Assembly (NCBI RefSeq): GCF_007992195.1
Contig: NZ_BJZU01000004.1
Location: forward strand, 161,326-225,325
Source: Methylobacterium oxalidis
GTDB lineage: Bacteria > Pseudomonadota > Alphaproteobacteria > Rhizobiales > Beijerinckiaceae
Length of the DNA: 64,000 bases
Direction: 5' to 3'
The notes under the pieces are model-generated. The model was not told the origin of the DNA, ran no database searches, and worked only from the letters and a program-made list of their open reading frames with translations. This document shows positions 47,247 to 55,632 of this stretch, in pieces. A program made the translations under genes and the position numbers. Each line of letters begins with the position of its first letter. The first letter of the stretch is position 1.

Positions 47247-48006
47247 TCACGCCGACAGGTGCTCTGGTCCGTTCGCGTCGAGGTAGTGCCCCTCGCGCTC
47301 AAGGTGCAGGTAGTTCACGTTGAACAGCGACACCTGCTGAAGCGCCTCCAGGTCCGGAATGGTCAGGCGCTTGCCCTTCAGGACGATCAGCTCCCTGCTC
47401 CGCAACTCCTGCAGCACGCGATATCACGTGCACGTTCGACAAACCCGTCGCGTCGCCGAGCTCCACCTGGGTGACCGGCAGCAGGCAGCTGTCGCCCTCC
47501 GTCAACCCGACCGTGCGCAGCCGGATGAACAGCTCGCACAGGAGGTGCCCGATCCGCTCCAGCGCGGTGCGCTGGCCGAGGTTGACCGTCCACTCCCGCT
47601 GGATCGCCGTCGTCACCAGCATCTCCCACCACAGCGCCTTGGTGATCCGCGGGTACCGATCCGTGAGATTGAGCAGGACATCGCGTGAGATCTCGGCCAG
47701 CCGCACGGGCGTGATGGTGCCGATCGAGTGGTCCATCTCGCGCAGGACGAAGACGTGCGGGTCGCACAGGTCTCCCGGCACGAAGAACGAGATGATCTGC
47801 CGGCGCCCATCCTCCAGCTGCTTGTAGCGGCAGGCCCAGCCCTCCAGGATCAGGTTGACGTGCTCCGGGCTGTCGCCCTCGCTGATGATGTCCTGGTGGG
47901 CTCCGAAGACGCGCACGTTCCGGCGAGCAGCTTCCTCCAGCGCCTGCTTGTCCTCTGGCGACAGCCGAACGAAGTGCTCCAGCTTGCGGATGAGGTGCTG
48001 AGCCAA
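47247..48006 (-). pseudogene. Crp/Fnr family regulator with a frameshift in the recognition helix
   Basis: The first 195 residues are a normal Crp/Fnr protein of the Methylobacterium type: cyclic-nucleotide-like beta barrel (EGDSPEHVNLILEGWACRYK, IISFFVPGDLCD), dimer helix, then the start of the HTH (LPVTQVELGDATGLSNVHV). After that the frame changes near 47420-47424, where GATATC seems to hold one extra base. In the +1 frame the protein continues YRVLQELRSRELIVLKGKRLTIPDLEALQ and LFNVNYLHLEREGHYLDANG to a stop at 47247, the normal family end. TTG 48006 with SD GGGAGG is the start. Unshifted, translation stops at 47299. Either a recent pseudogene or a sequencing error. Confidence 0.75.
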
Positions 48007-48177
48007 GCCTGCCTCCCTGGCGTGCAGCCTCAGCGTAGGCGGCTTAGCCCAGCAGAGATTTCACCTGTGTGAATGATCGCAATCGTAGCGGCATAGGAAA
48101 TTCGGGCGGGTGAATCCAGGATGTCGATCCAACCCTAGCCGATCGCATTGTCGGCCGAGCCCAGCCGAGGCTGCTAC

Positions 48178-49014
48178 ATGCCGCGCGACGACTTCCAGCT
48201 GCGCACTCCCGACGGCCTGCAGCGGGATCCGGAAGCTGCCTCCTTCGACAACTTGGAGGACGCCTACCTCGACGTGTGTCAGGGCATCACGATGATCGCG
48301 GCCGGCCTGGCGCATGCCGGGGCGAGCCGGGCCCGCCTGATGCGCTCCGCCTTCGAGACCTCGGACGCGGAGGGGCACTTCCTGAGGGAAGTGGCGTTCA
48401 CGGAGGTCCTCGCCCCGGATCGCGAGCCACGCCGGTCATCGCGCGTGCTGGATCGGAAGGCACGGGCGGAGGTCGAGCGGACCCGCCGCCTGATCGTCGC
48501 GGTGGGCCGGGAGCGGGACGCACTCTGCGCGAACCTGTCCGAGACCCATGCCCTCCTGGCTCGCCTTCGCGCGCTGGACATCGGCGGTCACGGTCACCGA
48601 CAGCCATCGCGAGCGGATCTATCGCTGCAATCGGAGGCCCGCGAACGAGAGCGTGGCCGAGTAGACGGGATGGCCGCTCTCGTCCCTGACCATTACCGTG
48701 AAGATGCGCTGGTCGCCATTCTTGGGGATCTCCTCGCGGGCGATGTCCGGCAGGAGGGACCGGGCCTTTGCACGGGCCTCGTCTGGGCCGGAAAGCTCGG
48801 TGCCAGTGTCATCGAACTCCGGACCGCCGTCGTGAACGTCGAAAAAGTACCGCGGCATGTCGCTCTCCGCAGAATACAGGCGGGAGCACACTGGTCTCAC
48901 AGTCGCCGACGCCCGGGCTCAAAGTCAGCGATCGTCGACTTCTGCACCGAGCAAGCGGTTGGTTGCCACAACCTGGGTGAAGCCACGCGGACGATCACGG
49001 CCCCGTTCCAATAG
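48178..49014 (+). CDS. DUF6894-like protein with an extended, antisense-derived C-terminus
   Basis: The frame begins MPRDDFQLRTPDGLQRD (ATG 48178; an in-frame ATG at 48148 adds ten residues) and its first 145 residues are a DUF6894-like domain followed by a coiled coil (RKARAEVERTRRLIVAVGRE, ETHALLARLRALD). Relatives end about there. Here no stop occurs and the frame continues for about 130 residues through sequence that is the antisense of the small DUF6894 gene at 48619-48858. The tail is therefore probably an accident of a lost stop or a recombination joint near 48600. The real functional part is likely 48178-48610. Confidence 0.5.
   Translation: MPRDDFQLRTPDGLQRDPEAASFDNLEDAYLDVCQGITMIAAGLAHAGASRARLMRSAFETSDAEGHFLREVAFTEVLAPDREPRRSSRVLDRKARAEVERTRRLIVAVGRERDALCANLSETHALLARLRALDIGGHGHRQPSRADLSLQSEARERERGRVDGMAALVPDHYREDALVAILGDLLAGDVRQEGPGLCTGLVWAGKLGASVIELRTAVVNVEKVPRHVALRRIQAGAHWSHSRRRPGSKSAIVDFCTEQAVGCHNLGEATRTITAPFQ
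48619..48858 (-). CDS. DUF6894 family small protein
   Basis: A 79-residue textbook DUF6894 member: MPRYFFDVHDGGPEFDDTG at the start, the Ala/Arg helix DEARAKARSLLPDIAREEIP, and the C-terminal strand pair IFTVMVRDESGHPVYSATLSF. Start ATG 48858 is preceded by GGAGAG. It lies wholly antisense within the open tail of the divergent-family gene on the plus strand. Function unknown. Confidence 0.85.
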   Translation of the reverse strand: MPRYFFDVHDGGPEFDDTGTELSGPDEARAKARSLLPDIAREEIPKNGDQRIFTVMVRDESGHPVYSATLSFAGLRLQR

Positions 49015-49398
49015 GGCTCGCTCATGTGGACCGGCCCACGCGTCGACATAACTCGTTCCCCACACGTCGTCCGGTATTCTGGAGCAGCAGACGCGCCGAC
49101 GTTCCGGACCCTATTGAACGTCGCTCGCGAGGGATTGACACGGACGATCCCAGCCGAACCGAGACGTCCACTGAGCCCAGCACTCGCCCGTACGCCGCCG
49201 TTCCGCCTTCGGTCAAAACCCGCCCGGCAACGATGCACCCCTTCCGGCCATTCGATCAGTCCCAGCGACCTCCGGGAGGCGGTCATTGGCAATGCTCGCC
49301 ATCGCGACAGTCGTGATTGGAAATCGCATCGGAAACTGCTGACGTGACGGCCGGTCGGTTCGCATGGCCCAGTCGCGAAGGCCGAACCGCATGCACTT
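49015..49398. other. Gene-free stretch, about 380 bases
   Basis: Lower in GC than the flanks. Short ORFs exist on both strands but lack SD, codon bias and recognisable sequence. It looks like decayed DNA; no feature is supported. Confidence 0.4.
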
Positions 49399-49409
49399 CT
49401 GGCATGCCA
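49399..49409 (+). promoter_or_regulatory. CTGGCATGCCA palindrome upstream of small membrane protein B
   Basis: Contains the perfect palindrome TGGCATGCCA. It matches 10 of 11 bases of CTGGTATGCCA at 46298-46308, which lies upstream of the paralogous gene. Distance to the start codon is 80 bases here and 59 there. Confidence 0.4.
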
Positions 49410-49489
49410 CGATTGCCAAGGGATCGCTGGTCCCGGGGCAGCGCCGCGGCCACATGCAATGCAGTTCACCACTGACTGGAGCTGCGCCG

Positions 49490-49693
49490 GTGACCTCCCT
49501 TCTTCTCTATTACGCCTTCTGCGCCGGCGTTGCCGCCGCGATCTACTACGGCTTTTCTGCGGCAGTCGCACTGAAGTTCGGCCCGGCCGTGCGCTTGGCC
49601 GATGCTCTTCGGCCAATCCCCGCTGCGGCACCCGTTCGATCCTCGTCGGCGGGTAACGAGAACATCGTTCGGACCGCCCGCCACGCCGCGTGA
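49490..49693 (+). CDS. Small membrane protein with AGNEN motif (copy B)
   Basis: A 67-residue protein from GTG 49490: TSLLLYYAFCAGVAAAIYYGFSAAVAL is one or two hydrophobic segments, then a Pro/Ala tail with SSAGNENIVRTARHAA. It is paralogous to the protein at 46368-46583 by layout, length and the AGNEN(V/I) motif. The open frame upstream to 49364 is not needed. Function unknown. Confidence 0.55.
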   Translation: MTSLLLYYAFCAGVAAAIYYGFSAAVALKFGPAVRLADALRPIPAAAPVRSSSAGNENIVRTARHAA

Positions 49694-49722
49694 CGGACAG
49701 GCCGGTCGCGAAACACGTTTCG

Positions 49723-49745
49723 AGATCCGGAGCTTCTCCGGATCT
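49723..49745. terminator. Stem-loop between convergent genes
   Basis: AGATCCGGAG, loop CTT, CTCCGGATCT: a perfect 10-bp stem 29 bases past small membrane protein B and 72 bases past the hxlR-family gene on the other strand. No long U-tract on either side, so termination is plausible but not strong. Confidence 0.45.
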
Positions 49746-49817
49746 CGCCTCGCGCAGCTCATCGGGCATCCCGCCGGAGAGGGAGGCGGAGACCTCTGCG
49801 GCGGTGAGACGACGGCG

Positions 49818-50237
49818 TCACGCCTTCCTGGCAGCCGCGAATGCCTCACGTGCCCGCAGGATCTCGGCATGGTGCGCCTCCGCCCAGATCCAGACGCCGC
49901 AGAACGCGGCGCTCAGGCTCTCACCGAGCGGCGTGAGCGTGTAGTCGACGTGAGGAGGGATCACCGGATGCACCGTCCGGTGCACCAGACCGTCCTGCTC
50001 CATCTGCCGCACCGTCTGCGTCAGCATCTTCTGGCTGATGCGCCCGACCGCCTTGCCGAGCTGGGTGAAGCGAAGCGTGCCCTGCTCCTGCAGAGCCTCG
50101 AGGATCAGCATGGTCCACTTGTCGGCGACCTTGCCGATGATGTCCTGGACCAGGGCTTCGATGGCCGGATCGGTCTCGGCCGGGACCGGGTATCGGCGAC
50201 GCGTCTCGATCTCCGAGTCCGCTAAAGCCTTGCGCAT
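49818..50237 (-). CDS. HxlR family winged-helix regulator
   Basis: A 139-residue MarR-like winged-helix protein of the HxlR group: IIGKVADKWTMLILEALQEQ, TLRFTQLGKAVGRISQKMLTQTVRQMEQDGLV and YTLTPLGESL. Such proteins often respond to electrophiles or oxidants; no obvious sensing Cys is near the N-terminus here (one Cys at about 113). It is divergent from an SDR gene with a direct repeat in the 102-base spacer, the usual layout for a regulator and its target. Confidence 0.9.
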   Translation of the reverse strand: MRKALADSEIETRRRYPVPAETDPAIEALVQDIIGKVADKWTMLILEALQEQGTLRFTQLGKAVGRISQKMLTQTVRQMEQDGLVHRTVHPVIPPHVDYTLTPLGESLSAAFCGVWIWAEAHHAEILRAREAFAAARKA

Positions 50238-50249
50238 CCGACACTCTCC

Positions 50250-50277
50250 TTTCGGTGCGTATAAATCTTTTCGGTGC
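50250..50277. promoter_or_regulatory. Direct repeat TTTCGGTGC, candidate HxlR operator
   Basis: TTTCGGTGC at 50250-50258 and again at 50269-50277, 19 bases apart (nearly two helical turns), with the AT-rich GTATAAATC between them. It sits in the spacer between the divergent hxlR-family and SDR genes. Confidence 0.45.
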
Positions 50278-50339
50278 CTACTTCAGGCTGGAAAGCTCGG
50301 TTCCTACCCTCTGCAGCGACAACAACGAAGGTCGCTCAG

Positions 50340-51110
50340 ATGAAAACATCGGGTAACACCATCCTGGTCACCGGCGGCGGTTCCGGTATCGGACAGGCTC
50401 TCGCTCACCGCTTCCATGATCTCGGCAATACCGTCATCGTCGCCGGCCGCCGCATGGAGGCGCTGCAGCAGACGATTGCCGGACGCCCGAACATGCATGC
50501 CCTGGCGTTCGATGCCGACCGCGGCGACGTCGTCGAAGACTTCGCCCGGCGCGTGACCTCGGAGCATCCCGCCCTCAACGTGCTGATCAACAATGCCGGG
50601 ATCATGCGCTTCGAGGCCTTGGACCAGCAGCGCGACCTCTCGGATGCGGAGGCGACCGTCACCACCAACCTGCTCGGCCCCATCCGGCTGACCAACGCTC
50701 TCGTCGAGCACCTCGGCCGGCAGCCCGACGCGGCGCTGATCAACGTCACCTCGGGCTTGGCCTTCGTTCCGCTCGTCGCGACCCCGACCTACTCGGCGAC
50801 CAAAGCGGCCATGCACAGCTACACGGTCGCGCTCCGGGAGGCGCTCAAGGGCATGGTCGAGGTGATCGAGCTGGTGCCGCCGGCGGTCCAGACTGACCTC
50901 ACACCGGGCCAATCCACGCGGGAAGGCTACCTGCCGCTGGACGACTTCATCGACGAGGTGATGACGCTCTTCCAGCGGCAGCCGACGCCGCGTGAGATCC
51001 TGGTGCAGCGGGTTGCCTTCCAGCGCAACGCCGAGGCTGAGCACCGCTTCGACGAGGCCGTGACGATGCTCAACGAGATGGCGCGCACGGCCCGCGAGGC
51101 GCAGACGTAA
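50340..51110 (+). CDS. SDR family oxidoreductase (DltE-like)
   Basis: A 256-residue classical SDR: TGGGSGIGQALA (about 11-22), NNAGIMRFEALDQQ (about 86-99), catalytic Ser in NVTSGLAFVP and YSATKAAMHSYT (Tyr-X3-Lys, about 154-158). The C-terminal part (VELVPPAVQTDLTPGQ) matches the DltE/YbbO-like group of HxlR- or TetR-linked reductases. Start ATG 50340. Probably the regulated target of the divergent HxlR protein. Confidence 0.9.
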   Translation: MKTSGNTILVTGGGSGIGQALAHRFHDLGNTVIVAGRRMEALQQTIAGRPNMHALAFDADRGDVVEDFARRVTSEHPALNVLINNAGIMRFEALDQQRDLSDAEATVTTNLLGPIRLTNALVEHLGRQPDAALINVTSGLAFVPLVATPTYSATKAAMHSYTVALREALKGMVEVIELVPPAVQTDLTPGQSTREGYLPLDDFIDEVMTLFQRQPTPREILVQRVAFQRNAEAEHRFDEAVTMLNEMARTAREAQT

Positions 51111-51413
51111 GGTCGAGCAGAGGCACAGGTCCTGACCCCGGTGGCGATGCAGCGTGCGCCTTCGCCAACGAGCCTCCGCACCTGCGTGCCGCTCGTCTCC
51201 GTGACGGAGGTGGATTGGATGCGGCCGCTCGGGAACAACTGAACGCCGGGGCCGCAACCGCGGCTCTTGACGGGTGAGACCTGCGGCGCGGCGATGTTGC
51301 AACTCACTTGGAGCACAAGCGAAGCTGTGCGGACCGCTCAGCCTGGATAAGCAGCCTGTTGGATGCTCCCGACGCAAGGGAGCAAGCCTCCGCGACTGAG
51401 AGATTCATCCTGC
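51111..51413. other. Intergenic stretch between convergent genes, 303 bases
   Basis: A 6-bp hairpin (GCTCCC/GGGAGC, 51365-51383) lies 31 bases past the LysR stop but has no U-tract. Otherwise nothing supported; the composition is mixed, as elsewhere in the 41-52 kb segment. Confidence 0.4.
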
Positions 51414-52367
51414 TCAATTAAGCGGAATTTCCAAGCTCGCTCGAAGGTTCGGCAGGCCTGGGACAGCGACGCCATTCCCACGAACACTTCGCGCCACATC
51501 GCGAGCGATGCTCATGAGAGCGTTCACCGTGGGCGTAGACGGATTCCGGTCGAGCGCGACGAGCCCGATCGTGTGCTGGATATCCGGATCTACGATCGGG
51601 ATCGCGCGGATATCATCTCGCGAGCCGAGGGCATCAACGAGTATCGCGGGCATCACGCTGGCCCAGCGCAGCGTATGCACATGCGTCAGCAACACGATCA
51701 TCGAGTTCGACTCGAGAGCGGGAGTCGGCTCGACCCCGGCTTTGCGGATCTGCTCGTCGACGATGCGCCGGTTCTGCATGTTGGGCGTCAGGAGGCACAG
51801 GGGCGTGCGGGCGACATCGGTCCAGGTCACGACGTCGCGATCGTAGAAGGGGCCGCCGACTGCCGTGACGAGGCGGTAGTGCTCTCGGTACATCGGTATG
51901 GCCATCACATGGCCGAGGGGTTCGTTGTCGAGGTAGGTGACCCCGGCATCCGCCTCCAGGTTCTTCAGATGGGAGAAGATGTCCGAGGACGTCGTCGACT
52001 CGATGGTCAGACGCACATCGGGGTGACGCTCCCGGTACGGAGTGGTGAGGGCAGCCACCATCGGGAGCGCGGTCGGGATCACGGCGATCCGCAGATGCCC
52101 GGACAGACCACGGCGGAGCGTCCTCACATCCTGCTGCATGGCACGGCTGTCGGCGATGATGCGACGTGCCCAGGCAAGCACCCGCTCGCCTTCCGGCGTG
52201 AAGCCCTGGAAGCGCGAGTCGCGCTGCACGAGCTGCACGCCGAGACGGTTCTCCAGGTACTTGATCCCGGCAGAGAGCGCCTGCTGACTGACGGAGCAAG
52301 CCTCGGCGGCACGCCCGAAATGCTGCTCGCGCGAGAGAGCCAGCAGATAGTCCAGCTTGTCGATCAC
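51414..52367 (-). CDS. LysR family regulator, probably of the formate dehydrogenase operon
   Basis: A 317-residue LysR protein: N-terminal HTH (YLLALSREQHFGRAAEACSVSQQALSAGIKYLENRLG, split), then a periplasmic-binding-like effector domain (HLRIAVIPTALPMVAALTTPY). It lies 98 bases downstream of fdsD on the same strand. LysR regulators are regularly found at fds operons and activate them in the presence of formate; an equivalent role is inferred from position. Candidate LysR-type dyads are seen upstream of fdsG. Confidence 0.88.
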   Translation of the reverse strand: MIDKLDYLLALSREQHFGRAAEACSVSQQALSAGIKYLENRLGVQLVQRDSRFQGFTPEGERVLAWARRIIADSRAMQQDVRTLRRGLSGHLRIAVIPTALPMVAALTTPYRERHPDVRLTIESTTSSDIFSHLKNLEADAGVTYLDNEPLGHVMAIPMYREHYRLVTAVGGPFYDRDVVTWTDVARTPLCLLTPNMQNRRIVDEQIRKAGVEPTPALESNSMIVLLTHVHTLRWASVMPAILVDALGSRDDIRAIPIVDPDIQHTIGLVALDRNPSTPTVNALMSIARDVARSVRGNGVAVPGLPNLRASLEIPLN

Positions 52368-52465
52368 AGCCCAAAACCGAGTCCGCGTGGCCGCGAGCCT
52401 CGCGGCGGATCGGTGCTATTCTGCTGTTGCTCGCCCTTCAATATGAAGTGCGATGCCGGAAAGGC

Positions 52466-52756
52466 TTATCCGGCGTCGCTGGCGCCCGCTCCGAGAAGAT
52501 GCGGGTCGTAGGTGGCCGGCCTGATCGGGCCCGGATCGTCGCTCGTGCTGGCGATCGCCGCGACCACCAGCGGGTCGAGCCGGGCGCCCGCCTGCGGCGC
52601 GTACTCCGCGAGCCGGTCCCGCATCCGCGGCGTCCAGAAGGCCACGAGATGCTTGTGGATGCCGGCGACCGCCTCCTCCTCCGGGTAGGACCGGAAGAAG
52701 GCGGCGATCTGGTTGGCCATGCGCACGAGCTTGTCGGTCTGAGAGGTCGCGCTCAT
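52466..52756 (-). CDS. fdsD: Formate dehydrogenase delta subunit
   Basis: A 96-residue small protein with the FdsD pattern: KLVRMANQIAAFFRSYPEEEAVAGIHKHLVAFWTPRMRDRL. It stabilises or assists assembly of the soluble Mo-formate dehydrogenase. It starts four bases after the fdsA stop. An FdsC/FdhD-type sulfurtransferase gene is not present in this operon, so it must be encoded elsewhere. Confidence 0.92.
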   Translation of the reverse strand: MSATSQTDKLVRMANQIAAFFRSYPEEEAVAGIHKHLVAFWTPRMRDRLAEYAPQAGARLDPLVVAAIASTSDDPGPIRPATYDPHLLGAGASDAG

Positions 52757-52760
52757 CCCC

Positions 52761-55622
52761 TCACTCCGCCGCGTCCAGAACCTTGGCGATGCGCGTCAGC
52801 GAGAAATCCTCCTCGAAGAAGCGCGCCTGCCAGTCGGAAGGCCGGTTCGTGCGCCGCACCTGCACCGCCGTCACCTTATACTCGGGGCAGTTCGTCGCCC
52901 AGTCCGAGTAGTCCGTGGTGATGACGTTGGCGCCGGTCTTGGCGTGGTGGAAGGTGGTGTAGACGACGCCGGGCTGCATCCGCTCGCTCACCCGGGCCTT
53001 GAGGGCGATGTCGCCCGAGCGGCTCTCCAGCGCCACGAGGTCGCCCTCGACGATGCCGCGGCTCTCCGCGTCGAAGGGGTGGATCTCCAGCACGTCCTCC
53101 TCGTGCCAGCGCGAGTTCTCGGTGCGCCGGGTCTGCGCGCCGACATTGTACTGGGACAGGATGCGGCCGGTGGTCAGGATGAGCGGGAAGCGCGGCCCGG
53201 TGCGCTCCTCGGTCGCCACGAACTCGGTGATCATGAACTTGCCCTTGCCGCGCACGAAGCGGTCGACGTGCATCATCGGCGTACCCAGCGGGGCCTTCTC
53301 GTTGCAGGGCCACTGCACCGAGCCCAGCGCCTCGAGCTTCTCGTAGGAGACGCCGGTGAAGCTCGGGGTCAGGCCCGCGATCTCGTCCATGATCTCGGAC
53401 GGGTGCGTGTAGGCCATCGGGTAGCCGAGCGCGTTCGAGAGCAGCACCGTGCCCTCCCAGTCGCCGTAGCCGCCCAGCGGCTCCATCACCTTGCGCACGC
53501 GCGAGATGCGCCGCTCGGCATTGGTGAAGGTGCCGTCCTTCTCCAGGAACGAGGCGCCCGGAAGGAAGACGTGGGCGTACTTCGCCGTCTCGTTCAGGAA
53601 CAGGTCCTGCACGACGATGCACTCCATCGCCGTCAGGCCCGCCGTGACGTGGTGCGTATCCGGGTCCGACTGGGCGATGTCCTCGCCCTGGATGTACAGG
53701 CCCTTGAAGCCGCCATCGACGGCCTCGTCGAGCATGTTGGTGATGCGCAAGCCCGGCGCGGCGTCGAGCTTGGCGCCCCAGAGCGCCTCGAAGCTCTCGC
53801 GCGTGGCGTCGTCCGAGACGTGGCGGTAGCCGGTCAGCTCGTGCGGGAACGAGCCCATGTCGCAGGAGCCCTGCACGTTGTTCTGGCCGCGCAGCGGGTT
53901 CACGCCGGCCCCGACCTTGCCGATGTTGCCGGTGGCCATGGCGATGTTGGCCATGCCCATCACCATGGTCGAGCCCTGGCTGTGCTCGGTGACGCCGAGG
54001 CCGTAGTAGATCGCGGCGTTGCCGCCCGTGGCGTAGAGGCGGGCGGCGGCGCGGAGCTCGGCCGGGTCGACGCCGGTGACCTCGGCGAGCGCCTCCGGCG
54101 AGTGGCGCTCCTCCGCGATGAAGCGGGCCCAGGACTCGAAGTCGCCGAGCTCGCAGCGCTCGCGCACGTAGGCCTCGTCGACCAGCCCCTCGGTGATGAT
54201 GACGTGGGCGAAGGCGTTGATGAAGGCGACGTTGGAGCCGGGCTTGAGCGGCAGGTGATGGTCGGCCCGGATGTGGGGCGACTTCACGAGGTCGATCCGG
54301 CGCGGATCCGCCACGATGAGCCTGGCGCCGGCCCGCAGCCGCTTCTTCATGCGCGAGCCGAAGACCGGGTGGCCGTCCGTCGGGTTCGCGCCGATCACGA
54401 GGATGACGTCGGACTCGTCGACCGACCTGAAGTCCTGCGTGCCGGCCGAGGTGCCGAGCGTCGACATCAGCCCGTAGCCGGTGGGCGAGTGGCAGACGCG
54501 GGCGCAGGTGTCGACGTTGTTGTTGCCGAAGGCCGCCCGCACGAGCTTCTGGACGAGGTAGGCCTCCTCGTTGGTGCAGCGGGACGAGGTGATGCCGCCG
54601 ACCGAGTCCTTGCCGTAGGTCGACTGGATGCGCTTGAACTCGGAGGCCGCCCGGGCGATCGCCTCCTCCCAGCTCACCTCGCGCCACGGATCCGTGATCC
54701 GCTCGCGGATCATCGGCTTAGTGATGCGGTCCTTGTGGGTGGCGTAGCCGTAGGCGAAGCGGCCCTTCACGCAGGAATGGCCCTCGTTGGCCTTGCCGTC
54801 CTTGTAGGGGACCATGCGGACCACGCGGTCGCCCTGCATCTCGGCCTTGAAGGCGCAGCCGACGCCGCAATAGGCGCAGGTCGTCACCGCCGCGTGCTCC
54901 GGCTGGCCCATCTCGATGATCGACTTCTCCTGGAGCGTCGCGGTCGGGCAGGCCTGCACGCAGGCGCCGCAGGACACGCACTCCGAGTCCATGAAGTTCG
55001 TCGGCCCCGCCGCGACGCGGCTGTCGAAGCCGCGGCCGGAGATCGTCAGCGCGAACGTGCCCTGGGTCTCCTCGCAGGCCCGCACGCAGCGATTGCAGAC
55101 GATGCACTTCGACGGATCGTAGGTGAAGTAGGGGTTGGACTCGTCCTTCGGCAGGTACTTCTCGGCGGTCGGCTTGACGTGGTTGTCGCCGTCGTAGCCG
55201 TAGCGGACCTCGCGCAGGCCGACCTGGCCCGCGGTGTCCTGCAGCTCGCAGTCGCCGTTCGCCGCGCAGGTGAGGCAGTCGAGCGGGTGGTCGGAGATGT
55301 AGAGTTCCATCACGCCCTTGCGCAGGCGCGCGATCTTGTCGCTCTGGGTGCGCACCACCATGCCCTGCTCGGCGGGCGTGGTGCAGGAGGCGGGCGTGCC
55401 GCGCCGGCCCTCGATCTCCACGAGGCACATCCGGCAGGAGCCGAACGGCTCGAGCGAGTCGGTCGCGCAGAGCTTCGGGATCTGCGTGCCCATGCTCATG
55501 GCGGCGGCCATGACGGAGGTGCCGGCCGGGACGGTCACGGCCACGCCGTCGATCGTCAGCGTCACGCTCTGGTCGGAGACGCGGATCGGCGTGCCGTAGT
55601 CGATTTCCTTGATGAGGCCCAT
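52761..55622 (-). CDS. fdsA: NAD+-dependent formate dehydrogenase alpha (molybdenum) subunit
   Basis: A 953-residue catalytic subunit oxidising formate to CO2. N-terminal Nqo3-like part: [2Fe-2S] Cys in CATDSLEPFGSCRMC, the His-Cys cluster HPLDCLTCAANGDCELQD, and two ferredoxin clusters (CIVCNRCVRACEE; CVSCGACVQACPT). Then the Mo domain with CAYCGVGC and the active-site Cys-His of RVCHSPTGYG (about residue 376), followed by bis-MGD-binding segments (VIGANPTDGHPVFGSRMKKR) and the C-terminal barrel. Cys, not selenocysteine. Start ATG 55622; it follows fdsB by 10 bases. In methylotrophs this enzyme ends C1 oxidation and supplies NADH. Confidence 0.95.
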   Translation of the reverse strand: MGLIKEIDYGTPIRVSDQSVTLTIDGVAVTVPAGTSVMAAAMSMGTQIPKLCATDSLEPFGSCRMCLVEIEGRRGTPASCTTPAEQGMVVRTQSDKIARLRKGVMELYISDHPLDCLTCAANGDCELQDTAGQVGLREVRYGYDGDNHVKPTAEKYLPKDESNPYFTYDPSKCIVCNRCVRACEETQGTFALTISGRGFDSRVAAGPTNFMDSECVSCGACVQACPTATLQEKSIIEMGQPEHAAVTTCAYCGVGCAFKAEMQGDRVVRMVPYKDGKANEGHSCVKGRFAYGYATHKDRITKPMIRERITDPWREVSWEEAIARAASEFKRIQSTYGKDSVGGITSSRCTNEEAYLVQKLVRAAFGNNNVDTCARVCHSPTGYGLMSTLGTSAGTQDFRSVDESDVILVIGANPTDGHPVFGSRMKKRLRAGARLIVADPRRIDLVKSPHIRADHHLPLKPGSNVAFINAFAHVIITEGLVDEAYVRERCELGDFESWARFIAEERHSPEALAEVTGVDPAELRAAARLYATGGNAAIYYGLGVTEHSQGSTMVMGMANIAMATGNIGKVGAGVNPLRGQNNVQGSCDMGSFPHELTGYRHVSDDATRESFEALWGAKLDAAPGLRITNMLDEAVDGGFKGLYIQGEDIAQSDPDTHHVTAGLTAMECIVVQDLFLNETAKYAHVFLPGASFLEKDGTFTNAERRISRVRKVMEPLGGYGDWEGTVLLSNALGYPMAYTHPSEIMDEIAGLTPSFTGVSYEKLEALGSVQWPCNEKAPLGTPMMHVDRFVRGKGKFMITEFVATEERTGPRFPLILTTGRILSQYNVGAQTRRTENSRWHEEDVLEIHPFDAESRGIVEGDLVALESRSGDIALKARVSERMQPGVVYTTFHHAKTGANVITTDYSDWATNCPEYKVTAVQVRRTNRPSDWQARFFEEDFSLTRIAKVLDAAE

Positions 55623-55632
55623 GGAACGCTCC

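Noticed and set aside
48897..49769. Minus-strand open frame of 290 codons
   Set aside because: Arg/Ser-rich, no credible start, overlaps the small membrane protein gene, and no recognisable domain.
51365..51383. Terminator of the LysR gene
   Set aside because: The stem is only 6 bp with a seven-base loop and has no U-tract on either strand.
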